Assembly (NCBI GenBank): GCA_028278645.1 | Contig: JANQDZ010000095.1 | Location: forward strand, 47,651-111,650 | Reading direction: 5' to 3' | Origin: Longimicrobiales bacterium | Lineage (GTDB): Bacteria > Gemmatimonadota > Gemmatimonadetes > Longimicrobiales > Gaopeijiaceae | DNA length: 64,000 bases | Shown: positions 8,950 to 18,286 of the stretch, piece after piece | Layout: every line of letters begins with the position of its first letter | Position numbering within the stretch: position 1 is the first letter of the stretch | The notes under the pieces: model-generated | Databases searched by the model: none | What the model saw: only the letters and a program-made list of their open reading frames with translations | Told to the model about the DNA's origin: nothing | Translations under genes and position numbers: made by a program

Positions 8950-9954
8950 TCACCGATTCCGATCTACCACGTAGGTTATGGAGTCCCGAAGGGCTTCGAC
9001 CGCCTCCCCTTCCGGTAAACCACTCAAAGCCTCCTCCGCTTTTTCCGCATACTCGAAGGCTTGCTTCTTCGCATAATCCACCCCGCCAAGCTCCCTCACA
9101 AGCTCTACTACACGAAAGATCTCTTCGTCGGTGTGTTCAACGCCATCAAAAAACTTCCGGATCTCCTGTTCAGCCGCCGGCGAAGCAGCCTTCAGTGCCC
9201 CGATGAGCGGGAGAGTGACCTTTTGTTCCCTGAGATCCTGACCGGCCGGTTTCCCCGTTTCCTCTTGGGAGCCAACGTAGTCCAGGATGTCGTCGGCCAC
9301 CTGGAACGCCATCCCGAGGTTCGTTCCGAACCGTTTGAGCGGCTCCCTGAATTGCTCTACCCCGACGAGAGCTCCCATGTCGCATGCCGCACCCATGAGG
9401 GAAGCTGTCTTCGCGGCGATAAGCCGGTGGTAGTCGGCTTCCGAGAAGTCCAATCCGTCAAAAGCGGTCAGCTGCCTCATTTCGCCGACGCTCATGAGGT
9501 TTGCCGCATCGCCCAAGGTCCTCACCGCCTCCAGATGGCCGACCTTGGCCAGTTCCGTGACGGCCCGGCTATAGAGGTAGTCACCCATAATGATGGCGAT
9601 CTGGTGAGTCCAGATCGCATTCACCGTGGGTTGGCCCCTTCTGAGCACGGAATGATCCACGGCGTCGTCATGAACGAGAGTGGCAAGGTGGACCAACTCC
9701 AGGACCGCCCCAAAGGTCACTGCATCCCTGTGGGGTGACCCGCCCACCTCGTTGGATAAAAGGACGAGGGTGGGCCTGAAAAGTTTCCCCGGCAGAAGAA
9801 GGAGATAATCGTTGACCTCTTCGATCATCTCAAAATCCGCTATAACGATCCGGCGGATCTCGTTCAGTATCTGATCAAGCCGATCCCTGACCGGCTCTTG
9901 AATTTGGGCCAGGCCTGGGGGGGCTTCGTTGACCAGAGGTTTGTGGTCGGTCAT
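8950..9954 (-). CDS. Polyprenyl diphosphate synthase (trans, long chain)
   Basis: 334 residues from the ATG at 9954. It extends allylic diphosphates with isopentenyl diphosphate, probably to make the side chain of a respiratory quinone. Seen: GKLFRP (56-61), the first aspartate-rich motif DDAVD (96-100) with the following LRRGQPT, KT at 182-183, and the second motif DDILD (221-225), then GKPAGQDLREQKVTLPL. Small side chains before the first motif are consistent with long products (C35-C50), but chain length cannot be fixed from sequence. A GTG at 9990, overlapping the upstream TPR gene, is an alternative start that adds 12 unconserved residues. Confidence 0.93.
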   Translation of the reverse strand: MTDHKPLVNEAPPGLAQIQEPVRDRLDQILNEIRRIVIADFEMIEEVNDYLLLLPGKLFRPTLVLLSNEVGGSPHRDAVTFGAVLELVHLATLVHDDAVDHSVLRRGQPTVNAIWTHQIAIIMGDYLYSRAVTELAKVGHLEAVRTLGDAANLMSVGEMRQLTAFDGLDFSEADYHRLIAAKTASLMGAACDMGALVGVEQFREPLKRFGTNLGMAFQVADDILDYVGSQEETGKPAGQDLREQKVTLPLIGALKAASPAAEQEIRKFFDGVEHTDEEIFRVVELVRELGGVDYAKKQAFEYAEKAEEALSGLPEGEAVEALRDSITYVVDRNR

Positions 9955-9976
9955 CTCACCGGGTGGGCTGCTAGCA

Positions 9977-12142
9977 TCACCGAAGGGCACGGAGCCGGTC
10001 GGTTACGTCCTCGAAGTTGATGTCCAGGGAAAAGACCTTCTCGTAGAATTCCAGGGCCTCCGTCCTGTTCCCCTGCTCTTCCTGGGCTCTGCCCATGAGA
10101 TAGTAGATCCCGATCAGTTCATCCTCGATCTCATAGTCAACCGAAAGGGCCCTGGAGAGCGCCCGAACGGCCATATCCGGCTTCCCCATTTCCATCCAAC
10201 ATCGGCCCATGACCTCGTGGGTGGGCAGATGGTTCGGGGAGGCCCGGAGTGCCATTTGGAATTCTCCGATCGCTTCGTCGAGAAGGCCCATCTCCATGTA
10301 GGCCGTTCCCAGATCATGGTGAGCGCCTACATCGTCGGCAGCTACATGCTCGGAGACCTTTTCCTTGAACTGGCCGAGCATTTTCGCGAAGTCCGCCTCC
10401 TCGTCGCCTGACGGAGCTTCGGCCGGGACCGTCCAGCGAGTGGACTCCTCGGCATCGTCGCCGAGGATCATTGCCCCGAGGTCCACGTATTCCTCAGAGG
10501 ACGATACCTGCGAGGGGGGAGCAGCCAGGGGAACCCCGTCCATCTCGGCCAGAGCCGCCGTCGCACCCTCATGGCCTGGGGAGAGAGAGAGAACCTGTTG
10601 GTAGACCGCTCTGGCTTTGGTGGAAGCCCCCGTTCGATCCAGGCACCCTGCTAACCCCATGTAGGCCGAGACGAGGACCTCTTGGTCGTTCTTCCTGAAG
10701 GCATATTCCACAAATCGCTGGAAGAGGTCCACATTCTCCGGGTCGGCCTCGATATGGCTCTTCACCCTTTCGATGGCGAGGTCCATATCACCTTGGTCGG
10801 CCGCCTCCTGGTGATCCGCAAGGGGCGCAACCTCGGGAGCTTCAGCCTCCGGAGCTTCGACCTCCAAGCCCTCCGGCTCGGTGATGGCCTCCGCTTCCTC
10901 CGCAACGGCTTCCCCAGCGATCCTCGCCTCGAACGCGCCGTCCTCGAACGCTTCCTCCAGCGCATCCTCAACGGCTCCCTCGAGGCTCATATCCACCGAC
11001 GGCTCGTCTTCCGCCTCGTCCTCCAGGTTCAGAAGGGGAAGCTCGTCCTCTGAGCCACCCGCCGCTTCCCCCTCTTCCGAACCCTCGATTCCGAGAAACG
11101 GGAGGTGGTCCAGGCCCTGAGCGCCAGCCTCCTCCGCATCCGACTCGTCTTCGAGACCCACCATGGAGAGGAAGTCCCCGGGGTCTTCTGATTCCACCAA
11201 ATCCGAGGCCGCAGCGTCTTCTTCCGCATCTTCCGATACCGTGGACCCAAAGCTGGGGAGCACCTCGACGTCCTCCGCCAGCTCCTCGGCGTCGAAGTCG
11301 AACGTGGGGAGCTCATCCTCCTCATCGTGCTCATCCGGGTCCGATCCTCCCTCATAAGAACCGGCGGCGGCCTCGGCCGTGGGATCGGCGAATTCCTGCA
11401 GCTCAATCCCGCCCAGAGACTCGTCGTCTCCCTGCCAACCGGGATCGATTCCCCCGAGATTGGTGGCTTCCAAGACCAGATCCTCGGTCTCCGACTCAGC
11501 GGTACCCGCAGGGATGGCGGAAGGATCGGGTAGAGCCGCGCCTGGATCCAAGTCCGCCAATTTCTCGGAGATCTCCCCGGCCTCTTCATCCCTTCCCATC
11601 ATGACCAGCTGACGGTAGGCCTCTCTGTACTGTTCAATGGCCTCATCGGTTCGATCGTGGGTCTCCAGCTGGGAGGCGAGGCTTTGGCGGATCTCCACAT
11701 CCTCGGGAGAGAGGTCCACAAACTCCACCAGCGCGTTGAGAGCGCCCTCCACATCACCCATGGCCGTCTGGCGCTCGGCATAGGTCAGGAAGTTCTGTCT
11801 CGCATCCGTAAGGAAACCCTGAGAGGCTCTGATCTGTCCTATCCTCAGGAAGAACACGGTCCGGTCTGGCAAATTCCTAAGGACCTTCTTGCATATCGCG
11901 ATAGCGTTGTTGGGAAGCTCAGCCTCCAAATAGAGCCGAATGGCCCTCTCATACTGCTCAACGGCCCCGTTGATCTGGCCAAGGCGGGTTTGAATATCAC
12001 CTACCCGGTTCAGGAGGGTGATATCGGGTGCCTCCTCCTGCTCCTGGACGCCGATTGCAGCCGTGTACAGGTCGAAGGCCTTTTGCCACTCCTCGCGCTG
12101 CTCGTGACGTCGGGCCTGCTCTTTAAGCTCTTCGACTTTCAT
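9977..12142 (-). CDS. Large TPR protein with an acidic lysine-free linker
   Basis: 721 residues, no signal peptide. The N-terminal part (1-200) is TPR-like. Residues 200-445 are an acidic, probably disordered linker with recurring short hydrophobic motifs (ELPTFDF, VLPSFGS, HLPFLGI, ELPLLNLED). The C-terminal part (about 450-721) is TPR again, with the conserved stretch DLGTAYMEMGLLDEAIGEFQ and further repeats to the end. C-terminal regions of this kind occur in large TPR proteins of Gemmatimonadota and Deltaproteobacteria, from memory, where they are thought to be scaffolds. The ribosome binding site GGTGAAAAG precedes the ATG. Its stop lies 23 bases before the polyprenyl synthase ATG. No enzymatic domain is visible; function unknown. 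Confidence 0.85.
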   Translation of the reverse strand: MKVEELKEQARRHEQREEWQKAFDLYTAAIGVQEQEEAPDITLLNRVGDIQTRLGQINGAVEQYERAIRLYLEAELPNNAIAICKKVLRNLPDRTVFFLRIGQIRASQGFLTDARQNFLTYAERQTAMGDVEGALNALVEFVDLSPEDVEIRQSLASQLETHDRTDEAIEQYREAYRQLVMMGRDEEAGEISEKLADLDPGAALPDPSAIPAGTAESETEDLVLEATNLGGIDPGWQGDDESLGGIELQEFADPTAEAAAGSYEGGSDPDEHDEEDELPTFDFDAEELAEDVEVLPSFGSTVSEDAEEDAAASDLVESEDPGDFLSMVGLEDESDAEEAGAQGLDHLPFLGIEGSEEGEAAGGSEDELPLLNLEDEAEDEPSVDMSLEGAVEDALEEAFEDGAFEARIAGEAVAEEAEAITEPEGLEVEAPEAEAPEVAPLADHQEAADQGDMDLAIERVKSHIEADPENVDLFQRFVEYAFRKNDQEVLVSAYMGLAGCLDRTGASTKARAVYQQVLSLSPGHEGATAALAEMDGVPLAAPPSQVSSSEEYVDLGAMILGDDAEESTRWTVPAEAPSGDEEADFAKMLGQFKEKVSEHVAADDVGAHHDLGTAYMEMGLLDEAIGEFQMALRASPNHLPTHEVMGRCWMEMGKPDMAVRALSRALSVDYEIEDELIGIYYLMGRAQEEQGNRTEALEFYEKVFSLDINFEDVTDRLRALR

Positions 12143-12344
12143 GGCTTTTCACCGGATATGGCGTTTGCTCCGACCGGGACCCGACCGAACATCCCGGGTG
12201 GAGCCCGAGGAGAGGCGGGAAAAATGAAGGACGTCCATGCCCTTTTTGCAAGGATGGACGTCAATTCGGGCTGACATACCCGAAGTGTCGCAAAATAAAC
12301 CTGCGTAGAAACCTACACAAGCGAATGACCCGCCACCGGCAGGC
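12143..12344. other. Leader region of the large TPR gene with an inverted repeat
   Basis: About 200 gene-free bases. They hold a perfect 9-bp inverted repeat, GACGTCCAT (12230..12238) and ATGGACGTC (12254..12262), separated by 15 bases and followed on the minus strand by CTTCATTTTT. There is also a smaller GC stem nearer the gene. I found no good sigma-70 promoter, though the start must lie here because an upstream terminator ends the preceding transcript. Confidence 0.5.
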
Positions 12345-12380
12345 AAAACCCCGGTCTCGACCTACTGTCGAGACCGGGGT
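12345..12380 (-). terminator. Rho-independent terminator after the FnIII lipoprotein gene
   Basis: A perfect 14-bp stem (ACCCCGGTCTCGAC at 12348..12361 with its complement at 12367..12380), a 5-base loop and TTTT on the minus strand, 46 bases past the stop at 12427. The T tract is short but the stem is strong. Confidence 0.85.
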
Positions 12381-12426
12381 GATGACCAGCTTTCCGGGAC
12401 CGGCTCGGCGGGCCTTCCAGCCCAGT

Positions 12427-13569
12427 CTATCTCCGGTTGGCTCTCTTCGGAGCCAGGTTCGGATTCCCTGCTTGGAGCTGGTAAGCCCAATCGAAGATCA
12501 TGATTGCCGCGCCGTCCTGGTCGAACCCCAGCAGGGTGACCCGGATTGCGCCGTAGTGGTCCAAACCGTCGTCACCGACCACTCTCAACGCATAGGTGGT
12601 TTGTGGATACAGGGCCATGTCCAGGTTCGTGTATCCGGAAACGGGCGCCTGGTCCAGCGACACACAGTCCGCATCCGAGTCTACGCCGCACTTCAGGGCC
12701 GTTGTCTCAAAGAGACCGTCGTATATCTGGGTCCCGGCACCTGGCACCAGCCACCATCCATCGGCGTCCACCTCAACCCGGAAATGGCGGCTGGGCGAGT
12801 CACCGTCCAGGATCGGGTAGGTCATCTCGTCTTGTGAGAACCTGAACCCGGCATGGGTGGGGACGTCCTCGTAGGCATAGATCCACTCCCCGTGGTAGTC
12901 GGGTCGAGGCGTCCCGGCAGCGAGTTGGCTCCCGGCGCTTTCGTGGCCCTGGTCATCCACGGCCGTGACGAAGTACTCGTACGTGTCCCCATTTGCAGCC
13001 AGGAGATCCAAGAAACCTTCTGAGTCCGTCTCACCCAGGATGAAGTCCTCCCCGCCAGCACCAGCCAGATACACCCGGTAGAACGAGAAGTCGGGCGTAT
13101 TCCTCGGGTCATTGCTCCACCGAATAAAGTTGGCATTGTCCAGGGCGACAATCTCAACGGCCCCGGGAGCCGGCGGGGCGTCGGGGAATGGTACGAACAC
13201 CTCCACCGACCAGTCCGATGCGGTCTCCAGGCCGCTGGCGCTCACCGAAGCCACGTAATACTCGTAGGTGACCTCCGGCACAATGTTCACGTCCGTGTAG
13301 GAACAAAGGGCGTCGGCGCAGTTGGTGACCTCGGCGATCAGGAAGTAGTTGGGGTCTGACCGCCGCTTCCCGTATACGCGGAACGGGTCATTGTTCCAAC
13401 CAGCTCCCAGTTCCCAGCTGAGGTATACGGCCCGGTTGTAATACCAACCGGAGAGGTTCTCCGGCGGGGCCGCATAGTCGTCGTCGTAGTATATGAGGTC
13501 GTCGCTGTCACAAGCCGAAAAACCGATGACCAAGGGCAGGAGAAGGAGCCCCAATATGGCGCGTTTCAT
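12427..13569 (-). CDS. Lipoprotein with two fibronectin type III-like domains
   Basis: 380 residues. A short signal peptide ends in a lipobox (GFSAC, Cys20), so it is lipid-anchored in the envelope. Two segments (about 35-125 and 130-222) look like fibronectin type III folds: VYLSWELGAG and NFIRWSNDPR openings, and YEYYVASVSASG and YEYFVTAVDDQGHES closings. The last 150 residues are beta-rich and aromatic, with a cysteine pair (CGVDSDADC). A near-ideal ribosome binding site (GGAGGAAAG) precedes the ATG. It follows lptD by 169 bases and is the last gene before the terminator at 12345. The exact role is not recognisable; adhesion or a structural envelope role is plausible. Confidence 0.8.
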   Translation of the reverse strand: MKRAILGLLLLPLVIGFSACDSDDLIYYDDDYAAPPENLSGWYYNRAVYLSWELGAGWNNDPFRVYGKRRSDPNYFLIAEVTNCADALCSYTDVNIVPEVTYEYYVASVSASGLETASDWSVEVFVPFPDAPPAPGAVEIVALDNANFIRWSNDPRNTPDFSFYRVYLAGAGGEDFILGETDSEGFLDLLAANGDTYEYFVTAVDDQGHESAGSQLAAGTPRPDYHGEWIYAYEDVPTHAGFRFSQDEMTYPILDGDSPSRHFRVEVDADGWWLVPGAGTQIYDGLFETTALKCGVDSDADCVSLDQAPVSGYTNLDMALYPQTTYALRVVGDDGLDHYGAIRVTLLGFDQDGAAIMIFDWAYQLQAGNPNLAPKRANRR

Positions 13570-13738
13570 TCTTTCCTCCGGCTGAGGAGTTTACCTGATT
13601 CTTGCTAAGGCAGGACCCGTGCCGCGGAAAAGACCCTTGGTTTTACTGGCGTTTCTGGGGAGTTACCTGGAAGAGTGTCCCCCTGAGAGGACAGGGCCGA
13701 AGGGGGTAGTGACACGACCCTCGGCTGTGGATGGTCTC
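13570..13738. other. Gap between lptD and the FnIII lipoprotein gene
   Basis: 169 bases. The minus strand holds a stem (CCCTGTCCTCTCAGGG core near 13681) without a T tract and an A/T-richer stretch nearer the lipoprotein start. No clear promoter was found. The lipoprotein may be transcribed from within this gap or by read-through from lptD. Confidence 0.35.
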
Positions 13739-16700
13739 CTAATACCGCCTGGTTCCCAACCGATCCTGGTAGCTGCGCTGTGAGTAGTCGAAGTGCAGGT
13801 CTTCCTGGTCCGTGAGGGCGACCTCGAACCGAAAACTCCAGTTCCCCGTCGCCGTTTTCCGGAAGTCGAAATGGGCTTCCCAGCGGTGGAGGTTCCGGAC
13901 GAGCTGGACGTAGTGGTCGTTGAAAGACCCGGTCAGTAGGTCATAGGAGGTCCGCCAGCTGACATCCCAGTTATCGGTAAGCGCGAATCGGAGATCGCCC
14001 TGAAGCATCTGGTTCCCTCCGGGCGCCCCATCCCGCGGGCGTTGCATGGAGAAGCTGAGGTTCGCCCTCCAGTTGCTGGCGCCGGAAGGACCTTGAGGGG
14101 GGCGGGCCTGGCTGGCTTGATTAGGATCGGCCCCGCCGGGGATGACACTCCCCTCGTCTGTGAGGGAAGGTGCAAAAGGGTTCGCCTGGGGGTCGGTGGC
14201 CGCCGCAGGAGTCGGAGGCGCCGTGGCGGCAATCTCTTCCTCTCCGCCACCCAGGAGGCGCCCGAGGACCCTGAATGGCAGCGATTGCCCGTCCAGGGAG
14301 AACCCGAAGTTCATCGACGAAAGGTGGGGCGAGAACTTTCGGGACGACTCCCCGCCGGGGTCTCCGGCACCTCCTCCCGGCGGAGGGTCTTCGAACAGGT
14401 CATGGGTGAAGGTCAGGTTCAGCCCACGAAGGTAGTCGGAGGAGATGGTGTTGGTGAGGCGGGTGGTCTCGATCCCCCAGAGCCAATCATCGGCCTCCTT
14501 CGCCTTCTCGAAATCGTACGTGACTGCCGTGGTCCGGAGAGCCAGGATCGTCACCTTCTGCCCTGGCTCAGACGACGTAGGCCCCAAAAGTGAGTCGGCC
14601 AGGGTGGACAAGGAGTCCGCCGCAATGGAGTCCGCCAGGAGGGAATCTATGGCGGTTTGATCGTAGAGCACCCCGGCGGAATCGAGTTTGGCCAAAAGAA
14701 GTGAGTCCTGAGAAGCCCCTGGGAACTCGTACCGGGCCGCCTCATCGGCCTGGGCCTGGAGGGCGGCCTCCTCCTTCAGCTTTGCCTCAAAGGTCTGGTT
14801 CAGCGTGATGCGGAGGGTCCTTTGAGCGCCCACCTCCGACGCCCCGAAGACCTCCCGCTGGAGGTCCGTCGGGGAAACCTCCGGCGAGTAGGAGTAGTCG
14901 AAGCTGGGGCTCATCTTATGCCGAATCGCCTCGAAAGACCCGAACCCGGGGAAAAAACCGTAGATGTCCCCCCGCAAGGTCACTCCCAGTGATAGGCGGG
15001 AGGGGCCTGACACAAAGGACGAAGAGAGGGAATCCCGATCCGACCGTACCATCCGCCCGGACATGCTCAAGCTGGGGGTCAGGGTGGAGGAGCCGACCAG
15101 GCGTTGTTGGTAACCCAACGACGCGTTCCACCCAGCCTCCGCTCTTGCCGAGTCCTCCAGGAAATACGGTACCTCTGGCCCGAGGGTCCCGATGAGGGGC
15201 ATCCCCACGGGTACGTCTTTGACGAGGTTCTCCGTGAAGTCCAGCCCGCCCCCCAGTGAAAGGTTCCCGATGCTGAGGCTGGAGGACATCTTCGCGGAGG
15301 TCCGCACCTGGTCCGCCAAGGATGCCTTGAATGGCAGAGAGTCAGGTTGTGGGGACTTGTCGGAGGTGCTTCGGCGGAAGCTGGTCGATCCGGACCAGGT
15401 GATGTTGTTATAGAATCGCGCTCGACCGGTAGGAGCCCTCAAGAACGTCATCGGGGAGAGGGAGAAGCTGAGGTTCGGCAGGGTCATCTCCACCCGGTCG
15501 TCCGACAGGTACTGCTTCCGGTTTGCGCTAAGGGTGAGGTTCCCGAAGCCGAACCGGTGGGTCACCCCTCCTTCGGAGTCGATGGACTGGACAACCTCAC
15601 GGGGATCGAAGGAGGTCCGGCGAATCATGGAAGTGGAAGAAGCATAACTTCCCCTGAAGCGGAGCCGGGTCCGCTCGCTCATCTGCCACTGGGTGCTTCC
15701 GTTGATGGCCCTCTGCTGATCACCCCCTTCCCGCCAGAACTGGCGATAGCTGAGGTTCCCCGTGAGGAACTGCTTGGCCCAGTTGAACCGGGCGCTCCCG
15801 GTTAGAGAGAGGTGCTCCCCGCTCCACCAATCCAGGAAAACCGTGGCATCGTAGTATTCCGACATGGCCCAATAAAAGCCCAGGTTCGAGACCCTTCTGG
15901 AGTATCCCTCCGAGGTTCGAACGATGTCGTTGATGCTGAACGAGGGCGTAAGAAGCCCTGAGGACCGGCCCTGCTCCAGGTTCTGCACCATGAAAGGGAG
16001 CCAAGCAACGGGAACATCGGCGAAATAGAGCTTGACCGGCCGAGCCACCAGGAGGTTCCCCCTGACGATCTTGACGTTGTTGGACGCGAAGTGGTAATGG
16101 GGTTCCTCCAGCTCACAGGATGTGAACTGGAGATGATTCCCGAACGAAGCCGTGTCTGTGACCGACGTCAGGTCCCCGTGGACAATCCACTCACCTCCCC
16201 CCGAATACTTTGTTGTGGCGTCCAGGGCCGTACCCCGCTCTTCGGCCAGGTCAAAAACGATGATCCGGCTGTCTACCGGCTCTCCCTCCGCCGGCTGGAA
16301 GGAGGCGGCAGAACCCGACGACCACACTTTCCCTTTCTCATCGTCGTAGAACAACGAGTCGGCCGTCAGCTCCAACCCGTCGGCAAAAATCCTGGCTTGG
16401 TCCTCCGGAGTTCCGAGCAACACAAGCTGCCGGTCCTCGGCCCCAAAATCGGCTCCGATGGATTGGTACTCCGTGAGCGTGTACCCCTGCAGCTCCTTCA
16501 AAGCCATGAGGATGCTGTCCCCCCCACTAAGGGGGGACCGGACGGTCTGGTCACTCGCCCTGCCCCTGCTCCGCTGCCCGGACCGGGCTTCAAGACGCTC
16601 GCGGAGAGAATCCGGCATGAGCGAATCGGGGAGGAAGTAGGTGGAGTCGATTCCTGGCGGCTTGGCGAGACCCTCGAGCTGCTGTCGGATTCGGAGGAGG

Positions 16701-16867
16701 GTTGAGTCCACCGGTATGGTATCCGGCTCCGCCACCTGGATCGTGTCCGGGGGTCGCTCCTGGGCCTGTGCCGTCGCTTTCTCACCCAGGAAGAGAGAGG
16801 CACCAACGAGGGCAAAGATCAGTCTCGAAGATCGGGAGATGGCCTTCGGACCTGCCCCGGGTCTCAT
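13739..16867 (-). CDS. lptD: LPS-assembly outer membrane protein LptD
   Basis: 1042 residues, longer than the E. coli protein (784). LptD forms the outer-membrane barrel that inserts lipopolysaccharide into the outer leaflet. Seen: a signal peptide (cleavage near ATAQA, residue 35), an OstA/LptA-type beta-jellyroll region (about 120-290, with LTADSLFYDDEKGKVWSSG), then a long region of alternating amphipathic strands typical of the LptD barrel (about 300-1042), including SGLLTPSFSINDIVRTSEG. Alanine-, proline- and serine-rich inserts near 690-760 and 880-930 probably form periplasmic or surface loops. No LptE partner is seen nearby. The start overlaps the tatC stop by 4 bases (ATGA). Confidence 0.88.
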   Translation of the reverse strand: MRPGAGPKAISRSSRLIFALVGASLFLGEKATAQAQERPPDTIQVAEPDTIPVDSTLLRIRQQLEGLAKPPGIDSTYFLPDSLMPDSLRERLEARSGQRSRGRASDQTVRSPLSGGDSILMALKELQGYTLTEYQSIGADFGAEDRQLVLLGTPEDQARIFADGLELTADSLFYDDEKGKVWSSGSAASFQPAEGEPVDSRIIVFDLAEERGTALDATTKYSGGGEWIVHGDLTSVTDTASFGNHLQFTSCELEEPHYHFASNNVKIVRGNLLVARPVKLYFADVPVAWLPFMVQNLEQGRSSGLLTPSFSINDIVRTSEGYSRRVSNLGFYWAMSEYYDATVFLDWWSGEHLSLTGSARFNWAKQFLTGNLSYRQFWREGGDQQRAINGSTQWQMSERTRLRFRGSYASSTSMIRRTSFDPREVVQSIDSEGGVTHRFGFGNLTLSANRKQYLSDDRVEMTLPNLSFSLSPMTFLRAPTGRARFYNNITWSGSTSFRRSTSDKSPQPDSLPFKASLADQVRTSAKMSSSLSIGNLSLGGGLDFTENLVKDVPVGMPLIGTLGPEVPYFLEDSARAEAGWNASLGYQQRLVGSSTLTPSLSMSGRMVRSDRDSLSSSFVSGPSRLSLGVTLRGDIYGFFPGFGSFEAIRHKMSPSFDYSYSPEVSPTDLQREVFGASEVGAQRTLRITLNQTFEAKLKEEAALQAQADEAARYEFPGASQDSLLLAKLDSAGVLYDQTAIDSLLADSIAADSLSTLADSLLGPTSSEPGQKVTILALRTTAVTYDFEKAKEADDWLWGIETTRLTNTISSDYLRGLNLTFTHDLFEDPPPGGGAGDPGGESSRKFSPHLSSMNFGFSLDGQSLPFRVLGRLLGGGEEEIAATAPPTPAAATDPQANPFAPSLTDEGSVIPGGADPNQASQARPPQGPSGASNWRANLSFSMQRPRDGAPGGNQMLQGDLRFALTDNWDVSWRTSYDLLTGSFNDHYVQLVRNLHRWEAHFDFRKTATGNWSFRFEVALTDQEDLHFDYSQRSYQDRLGTRRY

Positions 16868-17709
16868 TTCGTCTCCACCGACCCTTCAGGAGGATCCGAT
16901 TGAGCCTCCGGGGGGCCGGAGGCGCTCTTTTCCTCTTCTCTCGCTTCTCTCGCCCGTTTTCTCCTCCAGATCATCTTTGAGAGGAAGATGGAGAACTCGT
17001 AGAGGAAGAAGAGCGGGACCATCAGCATGATGGTCAGGGTGATGACGTCCCCCGGTGTGAGGAAGCTGGCCAGGACGGTGATCAGCACCATGGCATGCCG
17101 GCGCTTCGACCTGAGGAACTCGGGCGTCACCAAGCCCAGGGCCGAGAGGATCATCACCACCACCGGCAGCTCGAAGATGACGCCGAATCCGATGAGGAGT
17201 TTGGTGATGAAGGCGAGAGTCTTCGTGACCTCCAAATTCTGTTCAAGGAACTCCGATTGGAAGTTCTGAAAGAACGCCATCGTCAGGGGCAGCGCCACGA
17301 AGTAGGCCAGAGCCACCCCCGCCGTGAACAGAACCAGGCCAAGGTAGAGGGCTGGAACGATGGCCCTTTTTTCATGTTTCTCCAGGGCCGGGGAGAGGAA
17401 AGACCATATGTGGAATACGATAATCGGGAAGGCAAGGAGGATGCCCACCACCACCGCAAGCTTCAACGTGATGAAGAAGGGATCGGCCGGGGATAGATAG
17501 ATGAGCTCGAAGTTGGGATCCTGATACGCTTCCCTGATGGGAAGGAGGAGGAGCTCCATCACGCCGAAATAGTAGACGAAGACAAACCCGACGACCGTGC
17601 CTACCACCACCGCTAGGAGGCTCCAGAGGATTCTCCAACGGAGTTCCTCCAGATGGTCCAAAAAGGGCATTTCCCCCCGTCGCCGCGCTATGTCCCCAAG
17701 GTCACCCAT
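16864..17709 (-). CDS. tatC: Twin-arginine translocase subunit TatC
   Basis: 281 residues with six predicted membrane helices. TatC is the receptor for twin-arginine signal peptides. The N-terminal cytoplasmic motif HLEELR (19-24) holds the conserved glutamate that contacts the signal peptide. Conserved periplasmic and helix segments follow (LSPADPFFITLK, FPIIVFHIWSFLSPAL, FGVIFELPVVV, LASFLTPGDVIT). The C-terminal tail is charged and long. It lies 9 bases after nrdR and overlaps lptD by 4 bases. The other Tat gene, tatA, is separate at 8372. Confidence 0.97.
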   Translation of the reverse strand: MGDLGDIARRRGEMPFLDHLEELRWRILWSLLAVVVGTVVGFVFVYYFGVMELLLLPIREAYQDPNFELIYLSPADPFFITLKLAVVVGILLAFPIIVFHIWSFLSPALEKHEKRAIVPALYLGLVLFTAGVALAYFVALPLTMAFFQNFQSEFLEQNLEVTKTLAFITKLLIGFGVIFELPVVVMILSALGLVTPEFLRSKRRHAMVLITVLASFLTPGDVITLTIMLMVPLFFLYEFSIFLSKMIWRRKRAREAREEEKSASGPPEAQSDPPEGSVETK

Positions 17710-17718
17710 ATGGCGAAT

Positions 17719-18219
17719 TTATGAGAGCGGGAGCTCTTCCTGTTCCCGGGCTTCTGCTTCCTGCCGCTGCCGGGCGTTGAGGTCGTCTACAAATTGTTGG
17801 AACTCTTCGATGTCCTGGAAGTTCCTGTAAACGGATGCAAAACGTACGTAAGCGACCCGATCCAGGGGTTTCAGGCCATCCATAACCATCTCCCCCAGAA
17901 GGGAGCTGGGCACTTCCACTCCAGCCTGTCTCGAGAGCTCGTCCTCGACCTCGTCCGCCAGGGTTTCCACCTGTGACGCCGACACCGGTCGCTTGGCGCA
18001 GGCAATCTGGAGGCTCTTCACCAGCTTCTCCCGGTCGAACTCCTCCGCGGAGCCATCCCGTTTCAGGACCTGGATGGTACGGCCCTCAACATACTCGTAG
18101 GTCGTGAACCGCTCGCCGCACTCCAAGCACTCCCGACGCCGACGGACGGCCCGGCCCCCGCGGCTGGTCCGAGTGTCCACCACCCGGTTGTCAGCACCGT
18201 CGCAGCGAGGGCATCGCAT
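17719..18219 (-). CDS. nrdR: Transcriptional repressor NrdR
   Basis: 166 residues. NrdR represses ribonucleotide reductase genes by binding NrdR boxes when dATP is abundant. The N-terminal zinc ribbon is intact (Cys3, Cys6, Cys31, Cys34, with VDTRTSRGGRAVRRRREC between), and the ATP-cone follows (about 49-140: VLKRDGSAEEFDREKLVKSL). The C-terminal tail is glutamate-rich. It starts 66 bases after the end of cpoB, behind a hairpin that may end the Tol operon, and reads into tatC. No nrd gene is in the window. Confidence 0.97.
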   Translation of the reverse strand: MRCPRCDGADNRVVDTRTSRGGRAVRRRRECLECGERFTTYEYVEGRTIQVLKRDGSAEEFDREKLVKSLQIACAKRPVSASQVETLADEVEDELSRQAGVEVPSSLLGEMVMDGLKPLDRVAYVRFASVYRNFQDIEEFQQFVDDLNARQRQEAEAREQEELPLS

Positions 18220-18262
18220 GGTTCGTTTGGAATCCTGGGAGAGATGGGTTGCCCGAACTGGT

Positions 18263-18286
18263 AAAGCCCGGCCGAAAAGCCGGGCC
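18263..18286 (-). terminator. Possible terminator after cpoB
   Basis: A 7-bp GC stem (GCCCGGC, 18266..18272, with 18279..18285) and a 6-base loop immediately after the cpoB stop codon, followed on the minus strand by only TTTACC. The stem is good, the T tract weak, so it may only attenuate read-through into nrdR. Confidence 0.5.
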
